From contig JAWWNJ010000165.1 of NCBI GenBank assembly GCA_037176885.1, positions 454,800-518,799 on the forward strand: a stretch of 64,000 nucleotides of DNA, in the 5' to 3' direction. The translations under genes and the position numbers were made by a program. Shown piece after piece: positions 31,933 to 43,076 of the stretch (the first letter of the stretch is position 1; the number at the start of each line of letters is the position of its first letter). The DNA comes from Favolaschia claudopus. Lineage: Eukaryota > Basidiomycota > Agaricomycetes > Agaricales > Mycenaceae. The notes under the pieces were generated by a model, which was given only the letters and a program-made list of their open reading frames with translations, had not been told where the DNA came from and searched no databases.

Positions 31933-32841
31933 ATGCCCGATCCGGACACCAAAACTTCGACGGCTTCTTCCTGGGATTTACCCCACGGCACTGGGACTTT
32001 CTTTCCGCGCGGGGAGGACCGCCTCAAGGACGAAACCGGGTACTTCCTGTGGTCCAAACGGATGAAGTCAGCGTACGAGACAATCGAAATCTGGGATATT
32101 GTTTCCACGGTATCTAAGCCGGGGGACAAGGCGTCTGCGGAGGAGCACAGGATTTGGAAGAAGAAGGACAGGTCCGCACTCTCATATTTGCTGTCTTCTG
32201 TCGACAGCGAGCTCGTCGTCAAAGTCTCAGACTATGACACTGTCCACCAAGCTTGGACCGCTCTCGAGACCGAGTTTGGGCAGACTGGGACTGGGGGTAT
32301 TATGCTCTGGTTCCGTCAGCTCACTCGTCCCCTCCTTGACGATGACACGCTCGCACTCGATCAGCATGTGAAGGACTTCCAGAAAGCGCAGACTCATCTT
32401 ACGAAGGCCGGATTCAGTATCCCCGGTCCTATCGTTAGCGCCATCTTCCTCTCCACTCTTCCCTCCGATTCAGACGACCCCAAATCCTACTATTCCCTTG
32501 TCCAGAGCGCCAAGATTGACGACACGACTACTCTGGTCTCTACGATCCAGGGTGTCCTCGATTCCCGTCGCCGCAGAAAGTCCCCGAAGACCGAGGGTCA
32601 GTCGCAGGAGTCTGTCCTCGCAGCGTTGGAGCTCGCTGCCATCGCTCGCGGTACGGAATTCTGTATGAAGGTCATATCGCAGACAACTGCTGGCAACCGG
32701 GTGGCGGTAAGGCCGGTCAGGGCCCGAAGCAGCAGCAGCATAAAAAGAAGGGGAAGAGGGGTAAGGGCAAGGAGAAGGCCCACAATACGGATGGAGGGGG
32801 AGACGAAAAATCCAATAATGTACGCTTCGAGAAATGCTTAA
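31933..32841 (+). pseudogene. Copia gag (UBN2-type), frameshifted at the zinc knuckle
   Basis: The 302-residue frame begins MPDPDTKTSTASSWDLP and has the capsid-like gag layout of Copia elements: GYFLWSKRMKSAYE near residue 40, a YDTVHQAWTALETEF segment near 110, and a helical second half ending RRRRKSPK. After about 32650 the reading frame slips by one. The correct frame then shows EGHIADNCW, the second half of a CCHC zinc knuckle whose first two cysteines are missing. Gag normally packages element RNA; this copy cannot form the zinc knuckle. Confidence 0.85.
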
Positions 32842-33136
32842 TGGCCTCCGTGGCCGACTTCTCCTCTTACTCCCTGCATGATGAGAGCATTCCGGCTACA
32901 CCTCCGACGTCATCCTCCCAGACCAACAACTCCGCGTACAGTGCACGTACAGCGGGTGCGTCTACCATCATCGATTCCGGTACATCGACACACATTCACT
33001 CCGTTCGACGCAACTTCGTTTCTTACGCCCAAGCCGTATCCGGAAATATCAGCGGGTTCGGCAACGGTTCGAGGAAAATCGAGGGTCGCGGTGAAGCACA
33101 GCTACTAGCGTCCCATCCTAAGGGTGGTAACGTCCG
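32670..33136 (+). pseudogene. Copia aspartic protease segment
   Basis: In the frame used from 32841, the text STIIDSGTSTHIHS carries the D-S-G catalytic triad of a retropepsin. The following VRRNFVSYAQ and the glycine-rich strand fit the family. The frame is cut at 33136 by the Gypsy insertion and continues in frame at 39226 (VRLRLKDTCYVP), which shows the insertion site precisely. Confidence 0.8.
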
Positions 33137-33468
33137 TGTAAGGGCAACCTTTAGGACCCGACATATCTCGAGGGTCTAGCGAGGGAAAATCCGAAGTTAA
33201 TTAAGAAGCTACTAAGAATACATCAAGCGCACCTAGCGAGGAAGAATCCGAAGAGAAGAAAGGCTGAGGATTCCCACGCTAGGTGCAGTAAACATATAGT
33301 AACTAATTCCCACAAGCTCGGAGCAGTCGGCAATGATCCCGAGCCAAGTCACATGCCTTACTCCACGATGACATAGGGCTTTGGGGATTTGACAGGAAAG
33401 TGGGAAATCTGCAGGAGGCCTGCGTCATAGGTGGCTGTGTAGTGCCAAAAGAGGGAGTTCCCCTGACA
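33137..33468 (-). repeat. Gypsy 3' LTR (left in window)
   Basis: 332 bp bounded by TGTCAGGGGAACTCCC and GGTTGCCCTTACA in element orientation. The adjacent AAGGGGGGGATGA at 33469-33481 (minus strand) is the polypurine tract. An extra GAGAAGAAAG-type decamer at about 33255 is absent from the other LTR. Confidence 0.9.
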
Positions 33469-35663
33469 TCATCCCCCCCTTGGAATGCGGCGCCTCGACG
33501 CATAGATCGCACCTGAGCTGGAGTTGAAGAGCGGTCACGGAAGGGAAGGGAATCGAGGGCAGTGACGGCAATGGAGCGAGGTTTGGAAGGGTATTTGCGG
33601 TAAAATGCAGTGACAGCGTCCGGGGCAAAGACATTAGAGTGCTTCACCCATTGATCATGGGACGGGTCATAACCCTTCCAGCGAACCCAGTACCATAGAC
33701 TCCCGTAGCGGATCTTGGCATCCAGTATCTCCTCAACTTCCCATTGCTTGTCACCAGGAAGGTCGAGGACGGGTGGCGGCTCTTGGTGTCTGGGGCGAGT
33801 GGGGAATGGATCGGCTTCCACAAGCTGGAGTTTCACGACAGGGAAGACAGGGTGGAGGGCAGAGTAGCGGGGCGGCAGCTCCAGTTTGAAGGCACCATTA
33901 CCAACAACCTTCAGAACTTTGAAGGGGCCGATACGCCGGTGGGAGAATTTCACCGAAGGGCGGGTGGTGCGGATGTCTGAGGCATCAACCCACACCCGGT
34001 CGCCGACCTTGATGTCTGGAGCTGGTGTCCGCCGGCGGTCATAGTACTGCTTGTACTCTGCCTTGGCCTTGACGAGTGCCGCCTTTGCCTCGGAAACCCC
34101 TGACGCAATTCGATCGTGGAACTCGTTTACAGCCTCCAACCTAGAACGTGCAGCGTGGGGCTCAAAGCCCATACGTGGAAGCCGACCAGTGTCCGTCATG
34201 AACGGTACCTGCTGCGTGGAGGAGTGCATGTGGTTGTTGTACGCAAACTCCGCTGCAGGTAGTAGCTCATCCCAGTCGTCCTGCTTGTAATTGGTGAAGA
34301 GCCGGACGTACTGCTCGAGTTCCTGGTTAACGCGCTCTGTTTGGCCATCGGTCTGCGGATGGTAGGCCGTAGAGGTGGCTGGGGTGACCCCAACGAGGCG
34401 CCAAAGCTCGTGCGTGAACTCTGCGATGAACTGGGTGCCACGATCCGAAATGTACTTCTCCGGCAGGCTATGGTGGCGCCAGACGTTCCGGTAGTACAGC
34501 CGAGCAGCGCCAACTGCGTCAATGGTAGTGTGACACTCCATGAAGTGCGCTCTCTTCCCAAGGGCACGAAGCTCGACAATGAAGTCGACTGAGACGGTGT
34601 GCCAGCGCTCCTCGGGGATCTCTGTGTGGTGGAGCTCACCAATCGGCAGTCTACGAAGCGCCTTGGTGCGGCAGCATAAGTCACAAGTCGCAACATACCG
34701 GCCGACATGGCGCGACAGTTGGGGCCACCAGTAGTTCCGAGACACGAGCTCCAGAGTCTTGAAACAACCGGCATGGCCTGCAAGGCGCGTGTCATGGTGC
34801 TGCTCTAGGATGCGCCGGCGGAGGTCCTTGTCCCGGGGAACGACAATCTTCCCCCGGAAGTAAAGGAGTCCACCTTCAATACGCCATTCCGAAGACCGGG
34901 CAGACCGGACGCTTCGAGCCTTAAGGAGTTCCTTGGCAGTCAGGGCAATGGGCTCCTCAAGGTCAGGTTCCCCGGCCAGCGCATCACGGATGTCGCGCAG
35001 GAGGGGAGCCTCAGGGCCAGCGATAACCAGGGCTTCGGCGGCCCGAACGTGGAACAGCTCGGGTCGAAGCAGGGTGACATCCCGATTATCGTCCTGCACT
35101 CCATGATCCGGTCTCCGAGAAAGCGCATCGGGGCGACCCATGAGGCGACCCGGTTGGTGGTGCAGCGAGAAGTCAAAACGGGAGAGGTAGAGAGACCACC
35201 GAGCTTGGCGGCGATTAAGCTTCTGGGCCTTCCGGAAATATTCCAGGTTTTTGTGGTCCGTCCAGATCTCAACCGGATGCTGCGCGCCCTCAAGGAAGTG
35301 GCGCCACTCTTCAAGGGCTCGCACAATCGCAAGCATCTCCTTGTCGTGAATCTCGTAGTTCCGCTGCACCTCGTTCAAGCTCTTGGAGTAGAACGCAACC
35401 GGATGCCACTTGCCATCGTCACCCTGCTGGGAGAGGACGGCACCGGTGGCATAGTCAGAGCTGTCAGCCTCAAGCCGGTACGGGCGTTCGGGGTTCGGGA
35501 GAACCAGGACGGGGTCCCGAGTCACCCGCCGCTTGAGCTCGTCAAAGGCAGCTTGCTCTTCAGGCAGGCAATGCCCTTCTTGGTGAGTCTGAAGAGGGCT
35601 TGAGCAACGTCTGAGAGACCTCTCGGACGATCTCTCGATGCCGACGGATGTCTGAGTGGGCAA
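33303..35663 (-). pseudogene. Gypsy pol, 3' part: RNase H, integrase, chromodomain
   Basis: The 786-residue frame gains homology at [19 protein letters not shown]. RNase H follows with [16 protein letters not shown] and [11 protein letters not shown]. The integrase zinc-binding unit is [11 protein letters not shown] with CDLCC. The catalytic core shows [16 protein letters not shown] and [14 protein letters not shown], carrying the D, D, E residues. The chromodomain is [15 protein letters not shown] with [15 protein letters not shown]; in chromoviruses it directs integration to marked chromatin. Compared with the family, the reverse transcriptase thumb before RNase H is missing, and the first 35 residues or so are out-of-frame translation. 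The frame runs on into the LTR. Confidence 0.9.
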
Positions 35664-37161
35664 TGAGGATATCGTCGAGGTAGACCATGACGTCGCCAGA
35701 GAGGATAAGATCCTGGAAGATGTCGTTCATCATGGTCTGGAAGGTTGCAGGGGAGTTGGTCAGACCGAAGTACATGACCAGCGGCTCAAACAGTCCCCGG
35801 TTGGTCCGGAACGCTGCCTTCCACTCGTCGCCTTCACGGATTCGAACGTTGTTAAAGCCCCATCGGACATCGAGCTTCGTGAAGTACCGGGCTCCCCTGA
35901 GTCGGTTGATGAGGTCGTTGATCAAGGGGAGCGGGTAGCGATTCTTCACAGTCATAGCGTTTAGAGCTCGATAGTCCTGTACGAACCGAAGTCCGCCGTC
36001 CTTCTTCTTGACGAAGAAGACGGGTGAGGCCATAGGTGATTTTGACGGTCGAATCCGGCCAGTGCCAAGTCCCTCCTCGATGAAGGCATCAAGTTCCCTC
36101 TGTTCAAGAGGCGAGATTGGGTAGACCTTGCAGTTCGTGGGCTTAGAGTCCGGCACGAGCTCAATGGCATGGTCCCAGGACCGGCGTTCAGGCAGTGAGT
36201 CAAAGGACTCCTTGTTGAAAACATCGTCAAACTCTCGGGCCCATTCGGGAACGTCCGAGCGCGCCGGGGCTGAGTTTTTGGCGTAAGCCTCAGCCAGGCG
36301 CTGGGAGACGGTGCTTCCAGCACGGATATCCTCAGAAGGCAGGAACTGGGTGTAGAACACCCGGTCTCCCGGCTCAAGGGGGTCATCCATTTCATCCACA
36401 TCATCCTCGTCATCATCCTCGTAGTCCGGGAACAGCTCGGGCAGGTCATCGTATTCATCTTCGCCTAAGTCTATGGCACAGATGGACGGAAGGGGACCAA
36501 GTCGGAGCTGCCGGAGGATCTCAGCCGCCAGGCGGGACTCTCGGCGGGCAGCACGAGCCTCCAGGCGAACCTCGGTGCGGCACGTAGAGCACTCGCTGGG
36601 GCATCTGCTCATCTTGACCTCTCGGGTGTCCCAGTCGATCTCCGGATTATGCTTCCGGAGCCAGGAGTAGCCGAGGATGAGCTTCTGCTTCCCAAGACGG
36701 GTAACAGCGAGCTGCATGCGCTCAGAGTGACCACGATACTGCAGCACAACGTCCGCCACCTCGTGGATCGCACCAGCCTCATTTGGGGAGCCATCCACAT
36801 TGAAAACCGGAATGGGCTGTGCAAGACGGCGGAGGGGGAGGCCAGACTTAGCTGCGAACTCAGAGTCAATGAAGTCTGAGGTGGCACCACAGTCGACGAG
36901 ACCTTCAAGGGAAAGCTTAGTGGCGTCCTGGACTGCCTGAATCTCAAGGGGGAGATGCAGGGAGTTGGCACCGGGTGCAGCAGCAACGGTATAGCGCTGA
37001 GGAAGTCTACGCTCCCAAGGCTTTCGCCGGACGCGTGAAGAACGGAAGGGGGCAGGGGGTACGTCTTTCGTTTCGGCAGGTTCAACAGATGTGACATTGG
37101 CAGACTCATCATACAAACATGCGAAACGATTAGGAGACGCGATCGAGGGCGTACCGCTCAC
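35560..37161 (-). pseudogene. Gypsy pol, 5' part: protease and reverse transcriptase palm/fingers
   Basis: The 533-residue frame starts at a GTG/AGC overlap with the gag stop. Protease appears at LEGLVDCGATSDFID (catalytic D-C-G). Reverse transcriptase begins at YPISPLEQRELDAFI and includes SPVFFVKKKDGGLRFVQDYR, KLDVRWGFNNVRI, FGLTNSPATFQ and the active site VMYLDDILI. After [13 protein letters not shown] the family sequence breaks off and the frame ends in junk. About 80 residues (thumb and connection) are gone before the next frame resumes. The lesion is in both DNA content and phase, so no full polymerase can be made. Confidence 0.9.
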
Positions 37162-38755
37162 TCGTCGCGTGGGAGAAAACCCTGCTCTTCCTCGGCGGCC
37201 ACTGACTCTGGCTCAGCCAGCGAGTCGGTGGTGGCAATCCGAGCCACCAGTTTGGAGAGGAGCTCGGACCCAAGCTGGCGAATGACCTCGTCAAGGACAT
37301 CAGCGGCTCGGACGTCAGCGGGGGTGGGGCAATTCCGTGCCAGGTGTGGACCGCCGCATCGGTGGCAGCCACGGGGAGGTCCTCTCCCGAACCGCGTGCG
37401 ATCAACGTCCATGGGGACTACCTGCAGAGGAGCAGGAGCTGGCATGGCCCGAGAAGGAGGCGCATGGGCAGGGACAACAGGGAAGACACCTGCTGGACGT
37501 GAGCGAGCAGCTGGCGGAGCTGATGGGGCTTTCGGGAGAAGCCCAGCAGCACGAGCCCGCACGTGTGATTCGTACTGGCGGTACGCTCGGGTCCGCCAAG
37601 CCATGTAGTCGCGGAGGTCTGGGGGGTCGCTGGACGAGGTGATGGCTGCATTGATGGCGGGGTCAAGGCCAGAGCGGAACTTGGTGACCTTGACCAACGC
37701 GGCAGCAAACCCAGCAAGGTCGAAGAGGTCTTCAAAGTCATCAGTATACTTGAAGACATCCCGGGAGCCCATGTAGTACACCCTAGACTCGAGTTTGTGT
37801 AGGGCATGGTCCTGCTCGTTCTCCTCGACAAAGCGCGAGCAGAACTCCTTGGTGAAGGTGTCCCAGGTGAGGAAGGGGAAAGGAGTTTTAATGGACATGC
37901 GCTCGGCCCATTTTTGCGCAGAGTCTTTGGACATAAAGGACATGGTGAAACGCACTGCCTTTTCCTCAGACATCTCGCCGCCTTCAACAAACGCCTCCGG
38001 AACCAGTCGGATGTAAGTCCGAGCTGAGTGAAGGAAGGCCCGGCCAGCCGAGCGGTCGCCGTCAAAGACGAAAGGGGGGTTCGGTCGAAGGACCGTTTTT
38101 GCTGCCGGTGTGAGGTTGGCAAAGAGTCCTGGACTCTCGTCCGGAGGCTCTGGAGGAGCGGCAGGGGTCGGAGCAGTAGTAGTGGGAGGATTGGCAGCGG
38201 TTTGAAAAAGCTCGACCAGACGGGCAACAGTCCTCTCGAGCCCAAGAGGTGAGCGATCTCTGGATCTGTCAATTTGATGTCGGCATAAGCGAGATCAGTG
38301 ATCCTCGTCTGATCTCTTCCAACTCCCTACAATTTTTGCAGCAGAAATTTGAGAGAAACCGCAGCGAGGGTCAATGGATTGGAGGGAACACACAAGTGCT
38401 GATCCTCAGCAGTGTTGCTTGCAGTTTGAGTTGTACTTTTGTTTCTTCACGTCGCAAGTCCTAATAATAGAATCACCACCTGCTTAGTGCGCAGAATTTC
38501 AGGTAGTAAAGACTGGCAATATGGGGCCAGCAGTAAACTCAAGCTACCTAGACACTAAATTGACACATTAACAGCCTCAGCAGACACTGGAACGAGGGAG
38601 GGGAACGATTTGCTTGAGGCGGCGGGTGATGGCAACTGATGATCATTGCCTTTTCTGGGGGGGGTAGGTCGTGGGATTAATTGGGTGATCCAGAGATCGC
38701 TCGCCTCTTGCTCGAGCCTATCCATCCGCTCAGCAGCGGCGGCAGAGTCGGTCAT
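37158..38755 (-). pseudogene. Gypsy gag with zinc knuckle
   Basis: Capsid-type gag: the frame from about 38245 includes ERTVARLVELFQTAA, FDGDRSAGRAFLHSARTYI and then FTMSFMSKDSAQKWAE (the retrotransposon gag core), ending in a single CCHC knuckle, CHRCGGPHLARNCP, and an RDE-stop at 37158. A likely N-terminus starts at 38755 (MTDSAAAAERMDRLEQEASD), but the region between 38250 and 38555 is not open in the same phase. Gag stop and pol start overlap by one base shift, suggesting that pol is expressed by a minus-one frameshift. Confidence 0.8.
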
Positions 38756-38898
38756 GGTGGGCTCCGGAGAGGGGGAGGAGGGGGCAAGATTCGCGGTTTG
38801 TGCGTCAGAGGCAGCAGAGGAGGAGTCCGACGAAGCGTCTGAAAAATCACCAAAGCGCGCAATCTTGACCGGTTAATCCCTTGGAGCCTTTCTTCTGC

Positions 38899-39220
38899 TG
38901 TAAGGGCAACCTTTAGGACCCGAGATATCTCGAGGGTCTAGCGAGGGAGAATCCGAAGTTAATTAAGAAGCTACTAAGAATACATCAAGCGCACCTAGCG
39001 AGGGAGAATCCGAAGCTGAGGATTCCCACGCTAGGTGCAGTAAACATATAGTAACTAATTCCCACAAGCTCGGAGCAGTCGGCAATGATCCCGGGCCAAG
39101 TCACATACCTTACTCCACGATGACATAGGGCTTTGGGGATTTGACAGGAAAGTGGGAAATCTGCAGGAGGCCTGCGTCATAGGTGGCTGTGTAGTGCCAA
39201 AAGAGGGAGTTCCCCTGACA
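38899..39220 (-). repeat. Gypsy 5' LTR (right in window)
   Basis: 322 bp with the same TG/CA borders as the left LTR. It differs by scattered single changes (for example AGGGAGAATCC for AGGGAAAATCC) and lacks the decamer. The sequence following it in element orientation (GCAGAAGAAAGG) shows no clear tRNA match, so the primer is unknown. Confidence 0.9.
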
Positions 39221-40090
39221 GTCCGACTCAGGTTGAAAGATACCTGTTATGTCCCTGACTCTCAGCCGACGCTTATATCAGTGTCGCGGCTTGATCAGGC
39301 GGACTGTTACACCGTCTTTGGCGGTGGACGCTGTGTTACCTTTGAGAAGGGTGACAGTGGCAAGCTCATCCGCAACCTCATTTCGTCCGAGAAGGTCATT
39401 CTGACCGCCTCTCTCGGCAGCGATCGCCTCTATCACCTCGATTCCTCCTCGTCGACGGAGAATTCTTTTTCCACCTCGTCTCGACCTCCGACCTCAAAGC
39501 TTGAGGAGCTGCATCAGCGTCTAGGGCATCTAGGCTACCCTGCGCTGCGCGCTCTCGTTCGGAAGGGTCACATTTCAGGTGTGAAACTATCTACGGCGGA
39601 ACTCAATGCTGAGCCGCCGGTATGTCAATGTTGCATGGAGGGTGCCTCTTTTCCTCCTTCGGAAGAGGAAAATGCCGAACATATTCTCGATCACGTTCAT
39701 TCAGATCTTTGGACTGCTCCAGTCCGTACTCTGAACGGATCGAAATATGCCCTCGCTTTCACCGATGACTGCTCTCGCTGGATTTGGATGTTTTACCTGC
39801 GTCACAAGAGTGATGCAGTAGCCGCATTCAAGGAGTGGTTGGAGATGGTCGAGCGTGAGACAGGTCGCAAGCTTAAGGTCTGGCACGTCGATAATGGGGG
39901 TGAATTTATCAACGAAGACCTGAAGCGGTTCTTGAAGGCACGTGGTATTCAGCTCAAAACCAGCGCTCCACGTACTCCTGAACAGAACGGTGTTGCCGAA
40001 CGTCAGTTTAGGTCTATTTCTGACCGCGTTCGCACCGTCCTCATCGACGCCGACCTGCCGCTTAGCATGTGGGCTGAGGCCAGCAATTAC
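39221..40090 (+). pseudogene. Copia pre-integrase and integrase N-terminal part
   Basis: Translation resumes at VRLRLKDTCYVPDSQPTL. It passes the GAG-pre-integrase zinc site (LHQRLGHLGYPAL with VCQCCMEG) and enters the integrase core: DLWTAPVRTLNGSKY, FTDDCSRWIW, WHVDNGGEFIN, and TPEQNGVAERQF, which carry the expected D, D and E. It stops at WAEASNY, where the 689-bp MITE is inserted. The continuation after the MITE is MVYVKNRNPHSAL. The open frame before 39221 is LTR sequence of the Gypsy element and is not Copia. Confidence 0.9.
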
Positions 40091-40776
40091 AGTGGTGGCA
40101 AATAGAAATTGCCGTGGCTTTTTGGTGAAAATCTGGCTGTATACTTCACCGAATGACCTCAAATAAAATGTAGAGATAGGTATGTGATACTTTTGTGCCT
40201 CTTAGATCAGTCAGCAATATATTATGCCCTGAGAATGCATCAATCATAGGATGATTTCCGATTTTTGCCATATTCGGAAAAACACAATGAACCCTCAGGT
40301 AAAAGGTGTCATAATAGGATGAAAGTACTTAAAAAACAGTCCTAGTTTCCACTTTGGTTGAATGGAATTGACCCTGATTTGAGCTCACAGCAGCCGCTCA
40401 AAGTTGGCTATTTTCACACAAAATAGCTGAAAATGCAGAGAAAATAGCTAAAAGGACCAACTTCAAGCAGCCGTTGTGAGCTCAAATGAGGTTCAATTCC
40501 AGTCAATCAAAGTGATAACTAGCATTGTTTTTCAAGTACTTTCATCCTGTTATGACACTTTTTTGCTGAGGATACATTGAGCTTTTCCAGATATGGCAAT
40601 AATCAGAAACTGTCCTGTTATTGATGCATCGTCAGGGCATAATAGATAGCTGAGTATTCTAAGTGGTACAGTAGTATCATATATTTATCTCTACATCTTA
40701 TTTCAGGTCATTCGGTGAAGTATACAGCAAGATTTTGGCCAAAAAGCCACGGCAATTTCTATTTGCCACCACTGTA
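40088..40776. mobile_element. 689-bp foldback MITE inside the Copia integrase, copy 2
   Basis: It starts TACAGTGGTGGCAAATAG and ends CCACCACTGTA; the TA is duplicated. It is the same length as copy 1 at 3684-4372, with only a few substitutions. The Copia codon series AAT-TA/TAC-ATG is continuous when one TA and the element are removed. Its last 70 bp are open in the Copia frame. Confidence 0.95.
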
Positions 40777-43069
40777 CATGGTCTATGTCAAAAATCGTAA
40801 CCCACACAGCGCTCTCGACCTTCGTACCCCTTTCTCCATCCGCTTCCCAAACCGCAAACAGCCGAAGTACAGGTCTTTTCACCGTTTCGGTTGCAGGGCT
40901 TACCTCTATAATGACAATCCTAATCGCAAAAAGTTCGACCATCGCGGCGAATCGGTTATTTTTGTTGGGTATCCGGATGATCGCAAGGCTTGGAAGGTTT
41001 ATCGCCCCTCAAAGCGTACCTTCGGGTCGTCGCCTCATATCAAATTCGACGACAACTCAAATTGTGGGGAATTTTGGGCTGAGGGGGAGATACACTCATA
41101 CAAATATTCTTCTCTCAAATCGTCTTCAAGCGAAGCTGATGATGATGATTACAGCCCTCCTTCCTCCACTTCTACACCTCCAACTGCCAATCCGGTACCT
41201 CCTCGTGCACCATCCCCTCCTGCTCCGGCTGGACCTGCGGATGTCGTGTCACAACCTAAACCCCGGGCACCTCGTCAACCTCGTCCTCTACCACCTCCAC
41301 GCGACCCATCTACCCGTATCCGGGAAGCCGCTGAGCTCAAGGCCGCCGCCGCAAACCTTAATTCAGGCTTAGCAGCAGCGCCAGCTCCAGAGGACCCTGA
41401 CCGTGCGCCGGAAGATTCTGCTTTCGCGGAATCCTGGGACGAATTTGAGTACGCTCATATCATTGGTCCCGGCGAAGTTCCTCGCAACTACAAGGAAGCG
41501 ATGGAATCGCCCAATCGTTCCGAGTGGGAGAGCGCGATGGAAGTCGAGCTCGATAGCATTGCGAGGATGGGTACATGGGAACTTGTCCCACCACCTCCCG
41601 GTGTCACTCCGCTTGGTTCGCTCTGGGTCTATGCCTTGAAGCACGACAGTACTGGTGCCATCACTCGGTACAAAGCTCGTCTATGTGCTCAGGGTACACC
41701 CCAGCGCCTAGGTATCGATTGTTCGATGTCTTTTGCTCCTGTTGTGAAGTCAGAGTCGCTTCGTTACCTCCTAACCCTAGCTGCAAAGCTGGACTGGGAA
41801 TTCCACGTTGTGGACGTCGACTCCGCCTTTCTCAACAGCGAGACGGATCCAGACGAGCCACCTATCTACATGCGACAGCCTCAGGGCCATCGTGTTTGTG
41901 GAAAGGAGGACTATGCCTGTCTCCTGAAAAGGGGAATTTACGGGTTAAAGCAAGCCGCACTTCTCTGGTACCAAAAGTTACGTTTCATTTTGGTCAAGAT
42001 TGGTTTCCGGGTGTGCATTGCTGATCCGTGTGTCTTTATTCGTCGCCTGGAGAAGGCTATTTCCATCATCAGCGCCCACGTTGATGATCTCGGTTTATTC
42101 TGCTCCTCTGTTGCAGAGCTCAAACTTTTAAAGAAGCAGATTTCCGAGCATGTCCGAATCAAGGACTTGGGAGAGTCAAAATCCATTCTTGGCCTCGAAA
42201 TCCTGCGTGATCGTGCGAACCGCACCATCTCCTTGTCTCATCGCTTCTATATTGACTCGATTGTGGCTCGGTATCGCATGGAGGATGCACGGCCCGTATA
42301 CTCGCCAGTCAACACGTCGGCCGCTCCGCTTTCCAAGTCTCAATCTCCTCAGACTTCGGAAGAACTCCAGCGCATGGCCAACGTTCCCTACCAGCACGCC
42401 GTTGGTTCGCTTATGCATACCGCTGTTCAATGCCGTCCAGACATCACAAAGGCAGTCCAGTCCGTATCGCAATTTAGCTCCAACCCCGGTGAAGCTCATT
42501 GGGAAGCCGTTAAACGGATCCTCGCGTACCTCAAAACCACACGCGACTCTGTCCTTGTTCTAGGCGGCAATGAAGACCTTACCCTTCACGCTTTCAGCGA
42601 TTCAGATTGGGAAAACTCAAAGGATCACGCCCGATCCATTTCTGGGTATGCTGTCTTCATCGGATCCAGCTTAATCGCTTGGTCAGCGAAGAAGCAAACC
42701 TCCACGGCTCTTTCGACTGGCGAAGCTGAGCTCTAAGCTGGCACACACGTCGGGCGTGAAATCATGTGGCTCCGCTCTCTTCTGTTCGAGCTTGGTTTCT
42801 TACTACCTCCCGGACCGACTTCCCTTTCTATCGACAATACTTCCACCATCCGGATGATTGTCAATACTGATGAAGTCACCGCTCGAACGAAGCACGTCCA
42901 CATTGCCGTCTGGTGGATCCGTGAAGCAGTCCTCCATCGCTGCATCGTCCCTGTTTACGTCCCTACGGAAGTGAATGTTGCCGACTTATTCACGAAACCA
43001 TTGTCGGCACCACGCCACAAGACTCTCATCAAAATGTTGGGCATGGCTCCCCGACCGGATGCTCGTTGA
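40777..43069 (+). pseudogene. Copia reverse transcriptase and RNase H, with one in-frame stop
   Basis: After the end of integrase (CRAYLYNDNPNRKKFDHRG) and a proline-rich spacer, the RVT_2 reverse transcriptase begins near EWESAMEVELDSI. Motifs seen: RYKARLCAQGTPQ, FAPVVKSESLRYLL, VDSAFLNSE, GLKQAALLWY and the active site AHVDDLGLF (usual form YVDD). RNase H follows with HAFSDSDWENSKDHARS and STGEAEL. A TAA at 42734-42736 falls inside the conserved GEAEYMAG block, then the same frame goes on to the end of RNase H (HVHIAVWWIREAV, VADLFTKPL) and a normal stop at 43067. Apart from that stop the frame is intact for more than 700 codons. Confidence 0.9.
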
Positions 43070-43076
43070 GGGGGAG

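Larger units (their letters stand above)
33137..39220 (-). mobile_element. Chromodomain Gypsy LTR retrotransposon (chromovirus) inside Copia
   Basis: The direct repeat GTCCG at 33132-33136 and 39221-39225 flanks it. LTRs of 332 bp (33137-33468) and 322 bp (38899-39220) start TGTAAGGGCAACC and end CCCCTGACA on the plus strand. They differ by about five substitutions and one 10-bp indel. The element reads on the minus strand: gag, protease, reverse transcriptase, RNase H, integrase, chromodomain, then a purine tract beside the 33468 LTR. It is 6084 bp long and defective through loss of part of the reverse transcriptase. Confidence 0.95.

Noticed and set aside
35049..35603. 184-residue plus-strand ORF
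   Set aside because: Antisense of the Gypsy RNase H/integrase region.
39152..39220. N-terminus of the open frame entering the Copia integrase
   Set aside because: These bases are Gypsy LTR; the Copia frame resumes only after the GTCCG duplication at 39221-39225.
40703..40942. Minus-strand ORF through the MITE end
   Set aside because: Antisense of the Copia integrase and MITE; the matching text at 4299-4511 is simply the other MITE copy.
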